64,000 nucleotides of DNA from Pseudonocardia sp. CNS-139 (lineage in GTDB: Bacteria > Actinomycetota > Actinomycetes > Mycobacteriales > Pseudonocardiaceae), in the NCBI GenBank assembly GCA_001942415.1, contig MKJX01000250.1, positions 48,392-112,391 of the forward strand, written 5' to 3'. Positions 59,777 through 64,000 of this stretch are shown here, one piece after another (position 1 is the stretch's first letter; each line of letters opens with the position of its first letter). The position numbers were made by a program, and so were the translations under genes. The notes under the pieces are model-generated. The model was not told the DNA's origin and searched no databases. It saw only the letters and a list, made by a program, of their open reading frames with translations.

Positions 59777-61021
59777 ATGACGGCAACCATCGATGTGCGG
59801 GGCACCGAGATTCCCGATCTGACGAACCCGCAGAGCTACGTCGCCGGGGTTCCGCACGAGGCGTTCGACGCGATCCGGGCGCAGCCCGGACTTCCGTGGC
59901 ACCCGTCGGAATTCGGCACCTACAACGGCGGGTTCTGGATTGTCACCCGATACTCCGACGTGATCGAGATCGAGCGGGACCCCACGGTCTTCAGCTCGGT
60001 GCCCGGCGCGTTCTTCCCGCTCGGGAACCAGGACCGCAACGGTCCCATGAGCAAGCACATCCTGTTCATGGACCCGCCCGTGCACACCCGCGTGCGCAAG
60101 GTCGCGACCAGGGCCTTCGGACCCCGGGTCGTGGCGCAGTTCGAGACATGGATTCGCGAGATCGTCGTCGAGGTGCTCGACGCCGCGCTGCCGCTCGGCG
60201 AGTTCGACTGGGTCGAGCACGTGGCCCGGTTGATCCCGGCCCGGGTGGTCGCGGTGGTCATGGGCGTGCCCCCGGAGGACCGGGCCGACATCGTGCGGTG
60301 GTCGGACGACATCTTCAAGGGGCAGGCCAACTCCGAGGACGGCGCGCTCATGGCGGCCGCGTTCCAGGCGGTCGGTGCGTACATGGACCGGCTGGGCCGG
60401 CGAAAGCTCGCGGAGCCGGCCGACGACGTCGTCTCGCTGCTGGCGCAGTCGTTGGCCCGGGGCGACCTCGACGAGGGCGAGTACCTCATGTACACGACGG
60501 CGCTGCTCATCGCCGGGTACGAGACGACTCACACCCTGATCGGCCAGTCCACCCGACTGCTCGCCGAGGACGAGGCCGTGCGCGTGGCGACGCGGGAGGC
60601 GATCGCCCGGGGAAGGCAGCGGGAGGTCGTCGACGAGCTGCTCCGCGTCATCACGCCCGCGATGAACGTGACGCGCACGGCGACCCGTGACGTCGAGTTC
60701 CAGGGGCAGCAGATCCGTGCGAACGACGTGATGCTCCTGCTGCTCAACGCGGCCAACCGGGACCCCGCGGCCTTCCCCGAGCCGCACCGGTTCGACCCGC
60801 TGCGCACCGGCGTGCAGTCCCTCGGCTACGGCCGGGACGGGCTTGCGTTCGGCAGCGGCATCCACCGCTGTGTCGGAGCCCAGCTGGCCAAGCTCGAGCT
60901 GCGGATCCTGCTCGAGGAGCTCCATCGGCGCGGCACCCGCCTCGAGCTGGCAGGGGAGCCGCAGCGGGGCTGGAGTGCCCTGGTCAACCAGCTCACCTCG
61001 CTTCCGGTCCGCATCGGCTGA
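59777..61021 (+). CDS. Cytochrome P450, copy 3
   Basis: This is an intact P450 of 414 residues. FMDPPVHTRVRKVATRAF is the helix C region, LLIAGYETTHTLIGQS is helix I, ExxR is in VDELLRVITPAMN and the heme loop is FGSGIHRCVGAQLAKLEL. The closest resemblance is to actinobacterial P450s acting on terpenoid or steroid-like substrates (impression only). ATG at 59777 follows GAGGGTGAG. It shares a transcription unit with the epoxide-hydrolase-like gene. Confidence 0.9.
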   Translation: MTATIDVRGTEIPDLTNPQSYVAGVPHEAFDAIRAQPGLPWHPSEFGTYNGGFWIVTRYSDVIEIERDPTVFSSVPGAFFPLGNQDRNGPMSKHILFMDPPVHTRVRKVATRAFGPRVVAQFETWIREIVVEVLDAALPLGEFDWVEHVARLIPARVVAVVMGVPPEDRADIVRWSDDIFKGQANSEDGALMAAAFQAVGAYMDRLGRRKLAEPADDVVSLLAQSLARGDLDEGEYLMYTTALLIAGYETTHTLIGQSTRLLAEDEAVRVATREAIARGRQREVVDELLRVITPAMNVTRTATRDVEFQGQQIRANDVMLLLLNAANRDPAAFPEPHRFDPLRTGVQSLGYGRDGLAFGSGIHRCVGAQLAKLELRILLEELHRRGTRLELAGEPQRGWSALVNQLTSLPVRIG

Positions 61022-61065
61022 CCCGAGGGGCCCGTTCCGAAGGAGGTTCTTGTCAGCGTGACGCA

Positions 61066-61088
61066 ATCCGTATACCGTATCCGGTATC
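61066..61088. promoter_or_regulatory. CCGTATAC operator, site 5
   Basis: ATCCGTATACCGTATCCGG with a trailing GGTATC is almost identical to site 3 over 19 bases. It lies 45 bp after the P450 stop and about 385 bp before the MFS gene, so a long untranslated leader or a lost small gene lies between. Confidence 0.65.
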
Positions 61089-61473
61089 GATGATGGAGAT
61101 CGAGGGAGCGAGAAGGCACCGGGGTCCTGGCAGATCGCGTCGCGACGAAGGCCGGGCGTTCGGACCTCGTTCCACCGTCCGTTCGGGAAGTGAACTCGGG
61201 TTGTCCGCGCCGGCTGACCGGCGGCGCGACCACCCGTCATGCGCTCGTCGGTTGTTCTCCGCAAGCACGGGTGAGATCGGCCCGCGCGTGCGCGAACCAC
61301 CGAAGTGGTCGCCGGGGCGGAGACGTCGCGCCCGGGTCGGGGAGGCCCAGCTGTTCACGGACGACGACGCACCGTCGTCCGGCACGACGCTGTGATCAGA
61401 GACAGCCGCCCACGCCTGCGCCTTGAGCCGGTTCTCCGGCGCAGCCGGGGTCTTTCCTCATCAGGGGTAGGTC
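61089..61473 (+). other. Long region between operator 5 and the MFS gene
   Basis: A 101-codon frame from 61090 ends at 61395 but is dominated by Arg, Gly and Ser with no recognisable domain; I do not call it a gene. The second copy of a 17-bp repeat (61392-61408) lies near the end. The region may be a leader of the MFS mRNA or the remains of a gene. Confidence 0.4.
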
Positions 61474-62911
61474 ATGACTTCATACGACAACGTGGTCGGC
61501 ACCGAGCCTGCCGCCACCAACGACGGGTGGACGCCGCGGCGTGTCCTCGTCGTCCTCGCGCTCGTCGGGAGCCTGGTCGGCGCCATCGCGACCATTCTGC
61601 TGGGTCCGCAGGGGCTGCCGATCGTCACGAAGGAGTTCAACACGACCCAGGGGGCCTGGTTCGTGACCGCCGAGCTGCTCGGTTCGGCCGTCCTGACACC
61701 GCTTGCGGCCCGGATGGCCGAGCTCTACGGCAAACGGCGCATGGTGATGGTCGTCATGGCCTGTGGGATCGTCGGGTCGGTGATCGTCGCGGTTGCGCGT
61801 GGTACAGCCTGGTTGTGGTGGGACGGTTCTTGCAGGGCGCCACGCTGGCCGCGTCGGTGCTCGGCCCTGCGATCGTGCGTGAGTCCTTCCCGGAACGGAT
61901 CGCTCCACTCGCCGTCGGTCTCGTCGCCACCGGCTCGGGCCTTCCCGGCGCGCTGATTCCCTTCGTCACCGGGCCGGTCATCGACCAGTTCGGGTTCCGG
62001 TTCGTGTTCGCCGGCCTCGCGGTGGTCATGCTGCTGCTGGCCCTGGCGATTCTCGCCACCGTGCGGGAGTCGGAGGTCGTGGACCGGGGCAGGGTGGACT
62101 ACCGCGGGGCGGTGCTCCTCGGCGTCAGCGTGGCCGCGCTGCTGGCGGCAATCAGTCTCGGGCCCGTCGAAGGCTGGACCTCGCCGGTGTTCGTCGGCCT
62201 GGTCATCGTCGCGGTCGTGGTCGGCACGCTCTGGGTGTGGAGCGCAACCCGCACCGCCGAGCCGCTGATCGACCTGACGATGCTCCGCAACCGCGGGATC
62301 TCGGTCGGCATTGCCGTAGGCGGCCTCGTCGCCGGCACCGGCACGACGTTTCTGATCGCCTCCGCTCTCGTCTCACAGACTCCCGAGAGCGCCGGCCTCG
62401 GATACGGCTTCGGGTTGTCCGGTGCCGAGTACGCCTACCTCCAGACCTTCTACTTCCTGGGGTTCCTGATCGGCGGCGTGATCGCGGTCCGCTGTCTGCG
62501 CCTGATGTCCTACGTCAACCTGCTGTTCACCGGCCTCGCGCTCCTCGCTGTCAGCGCAGTCGTGGGTGCGCTGGCCCTGCACCAGGTCGTCGTGTTCGGC
62601 GTCGTACATCTGGCCGTCGGTACGGTGATCGGGCTGTTCTTCTCGGCGAACTTCAACTTCATCTTCTCGAGGTCGCCGCGGAACGTCGATCCTCGGCGGG
62701 CAGCCTCTACCTCACCGCCACGACGGCCGGGCAGTCGCTGTTGTCGGTGCTGCCGCTGAGCCTCGCTGCGGTGTTCATCGACGCGGCAGCCAGGGGCGAG
62801 ACGACACTGCCGGTGATCCAGTTCTACTTCTGGTTCATCCTCGTCGTCGCCCTGGTGTCCGGGGCGCTGGCCCTGACGGCACGTAAGGCCGTTCCGTCGG
62901 CCGCGGCATAG
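61474..62911 (+). CDS. MFS transporter, 14-helix (DHA2-like) type (two frameshifts)
   Basis: The restored protein is about 479 residues. RVLVVLALVGSLVGAIATIL is helix 1, and the motif-A-like loop is ARMAELYGKRRMVMV. VVVGRFLQGATLAASVLGPA is helix 4, and PFVTGPVIDQFGFRFVF resembles motif C of exporters. More helices follow to about 14. Bases are lost near 61803 and 62692. It may export an intermediate or take up the substrate of the cluster. AGGGGTAGGTC precedes the ATG. A strong hairpin follows the stop. Confidence 0.8.
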
Positions 62912-62928
62912 CGTCGGCGGTTCCGCGA

Positions 62929-62973
62929 GGCCCTGCGGCCCTGCCGGCCGACCGCCGGCAGGGCCGCAGGGCC
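62929..62973 (+). terminator. Perfect 20-bp-stem hairpin after the MFS gene
   Basis: The arms at 62929-62948 and 62954-62973 are perfectly complementary over 20 bases, with a 5-base loop (CGACC), beginning with GGCCCTGCGG. It starts 18 bases after the stop. T-less GC-rich hairpins of this kind serve as terminators in actinobacteria. Confidence 0.7.
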
Positions 62974-63068
62974 CGCCACGTCGGTGGCGAGAACGGCCGT
63001 TGCCGTGGGCTGGACTCGCGGCCGGGTGATCGGCACAGGACGAATCCGGAATGCGAGGGCGTGATCTC

Positions 63069-63898
63069 GTGGGTTCACTCGAAGGCAAGGTCGCCTGCGT
63101 CACCGGTGCGGCGCGCGGGCAGGGTCGCAGTCATGCACTGGCGCTTGCTCTGGAGGGCGCGGACATCATCGCTCTCGACGCATGCGCGCCGATCGAGACG
63201 GTGCCCTATCCGCTGCCGACACCCGACGACCTCGCCGAGACCGCCGACCGGGTCGAGTCCGTGGGGCGCAGGATCGTCCACGGTGTCGTCGATGTTCGTG
63301 ACCTGGCCGCGACGCGGCGGTTCGTCGACGCGGCGGTCGACCGGCTCGGGCGCCTCGACGTCGTCTGCGCGAACGCAGGCATCAGCACCTTCGCGTCGCT
63401 GACGGACATGGACGAGCTGACCTGGCAGACCATGCTCGACGTGAACCTCGGTGGGGTCTGGAAGACCTGCAAGGCGACGGTTCCGCACATGATCGCCGGT
63501 GGCCGGGGCGGCTCGGTGATCATGACGAGCTCGTCGGCCACGTCGATGATCTCGGAGAACATCGGCCACTACGTCGCCGCGAAGCAGGGGCTCGTCGGGT
63601 TGATGCGGGTGCTGGCCAAGGAGCTCGCCCGCCATCACATCCGGGTCAACACCCTCCATCCGACCGGTGTGGCGACGCCGATGATCCTCAACGACGCGAT
63701 CTACCAGCTCTTCCGGCCTGATCTCGAAGATCCGGGTCGTGCCGAGTTCGAGGCGGCCGCGCGGCCCCTGCACGCGCTCGGGATCCCGTTCGTCGAGCCG
63801 GAGGACGTGTCCCGCGCCGTCGTCTACCTGGCCGGCGAGTCCGGCCGGTACATCACGGGGACCACGTTCATGCTCGACGCCGGGGATCGGTCGGCTGA
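63069..63898 (+). CDS. SDR-family oxidoreductase, mycofactocin-type length (frameshifted at the end)
   Basis: The restored protein is about 276 residues. It opens with GSLEGKVACVTGAARGQGRS, the TGxARGQGR form seen in mycofactocin-dependent SDRs. It has an insertion after the second strand (ALDACAPIETVPYPLPTPDD), VVCANAGISTF, the Ser in IMTSSSATSM and YVAAK. The extra loop fits enzymes with non-exchangeable NAD, so alcohol oxidation coupled to mycofactocin is possible. One G appears lost near 63884; corrected, the protein ends DAGGSVG at TGA 63896-63898. Start: GTG 63069. Confidence 0.75.
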
Positions 63899-63922
63899 GG
63901 ACCCTCCTCCGCACCGCCGGGC

Positions 63923-64000
63923 TCACCCTGTCGTGGGTTCGACGTCGCCGCGTTTGACCGAGGCGAGCAGCATTTGGGAGACGTCGAGGATCTCGACGTG
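63923..64000 (-). CDS. C-terminal end of a minus-strand gene cut by the window edge
   Basis: The minus strand reads HVEILDVSQMLLASVKRGD and then VEPTTG before a TGA at 63923-63925. The composition looks like real protein rather than a shadow frame, and the position is right for a gene convergent with the SDR. The 25 residues are too few to identify a family. Confidence 0.4.
   Translation of the reverse strand, partial: HVEILDVSQMLLASVKRGDVEPTTG

Noticed and set aside
59204..61300. A 698-codon open frame on the minus strand opposite the epoxide-hydrolase-like and P450 genes
   Set aside because: It is Arg/Pro/His-rich with no domain, and lies antisense to genes with clear catalytic motifs; GC-rich third positions create such frames.
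61090..61395. A 101-codon open frame right after operator 5
   Set aside because: Composition is that of a random GC-rich frame; no domain, no ribosome site.
1..64000. CRISPR arrays, tRNA or rRNA genes, phage modules
   Set aside because: No regularly spaced repeats, no cloverleaf or rRNA segments and no phage structural genes were recognised by eye.

Overview
The window is very GC-rich DNA with overlapping genes, frequent GTG starts and twin-arginine or lipobox signals. This fits a high-GC actinomycete, and the gene set suggests a Pseudonocardia-like organism (inference; there is no rRNA or tRNA here to confirm it). About half of the recognisable genes carry one or more single-base frameshifts, mostly one G or C lost from a short G/C run, with conserved protein sequence continuing in the next frame. 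I treat these as probable sequence errors and give coordinates for the restored genes. One disruption is different: a 168-bp palindromic element splits an ECF sigma gene.

Left part (1-28 kb, mostly household and transport genes): a biuret-hydrolase-like cysteine hydrolase with a GntR regulator; an MFS pump; a VIT-type metal transporter; a MauE/DsbA-like thiol-redox pair; an S9 peptidase; a metal-dependent hydrolase; an iron-box-controlled siderophore uptake operon (binding lipoprotein plus two half-size ABC transporters) divergent from a TetR gene; an aldehyde dehydrogenase; the interrupted sigma/anti-sigma pair; and a six-gene minus-strand operon (24.9 to 17.3 kb) joining a peptide/nickel-type ABC importer to an acetamidase/formamidase and a MetX-like alpha/beta hydrolase. 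A proline iminopeptidase and a GntR regulator follow.

Right part (27-64 kb): a large, almost wholly plus-strand catabolic island. It holds three cytochromes P450, one 2Fe-2S ferredoxin with its reductase, an epoxide-hydrolase-like protein, five SDR dehydrogenases, an FMN 2-hydroxyacid dehydrogenase, a ThDP enzyme, a fused indolepyruvate-type 2-oxoacid:ferredoxin oxidoreductase, and two copies of an aldolase plus cupin module. It also has a thiolase with a zinc-ribbon partner, an acyl-CoA dehydrogenase, two crotonases (one like the ring-opening BadI), a BadH-like SDR, a CoA-transferase, a NitT/TauT-type ABC importer, two MFS transporters and a GntR-FCD regulator.

Five intergenic sites share the motif CCGTATACCGTATCC or a close variant, in front of five separate transcription units of this island. 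The simplest model is one regulon, probably controlled by the GntR regulator at 49.7 kb, for uptake, P450 oxidation, oxidation to keto compounds, CoA activation, ring opening and beta-oxidation of an alicyclic or terpenoid-like compound. The substrate is unknown. I recognise no published pathway with this exact gene set.
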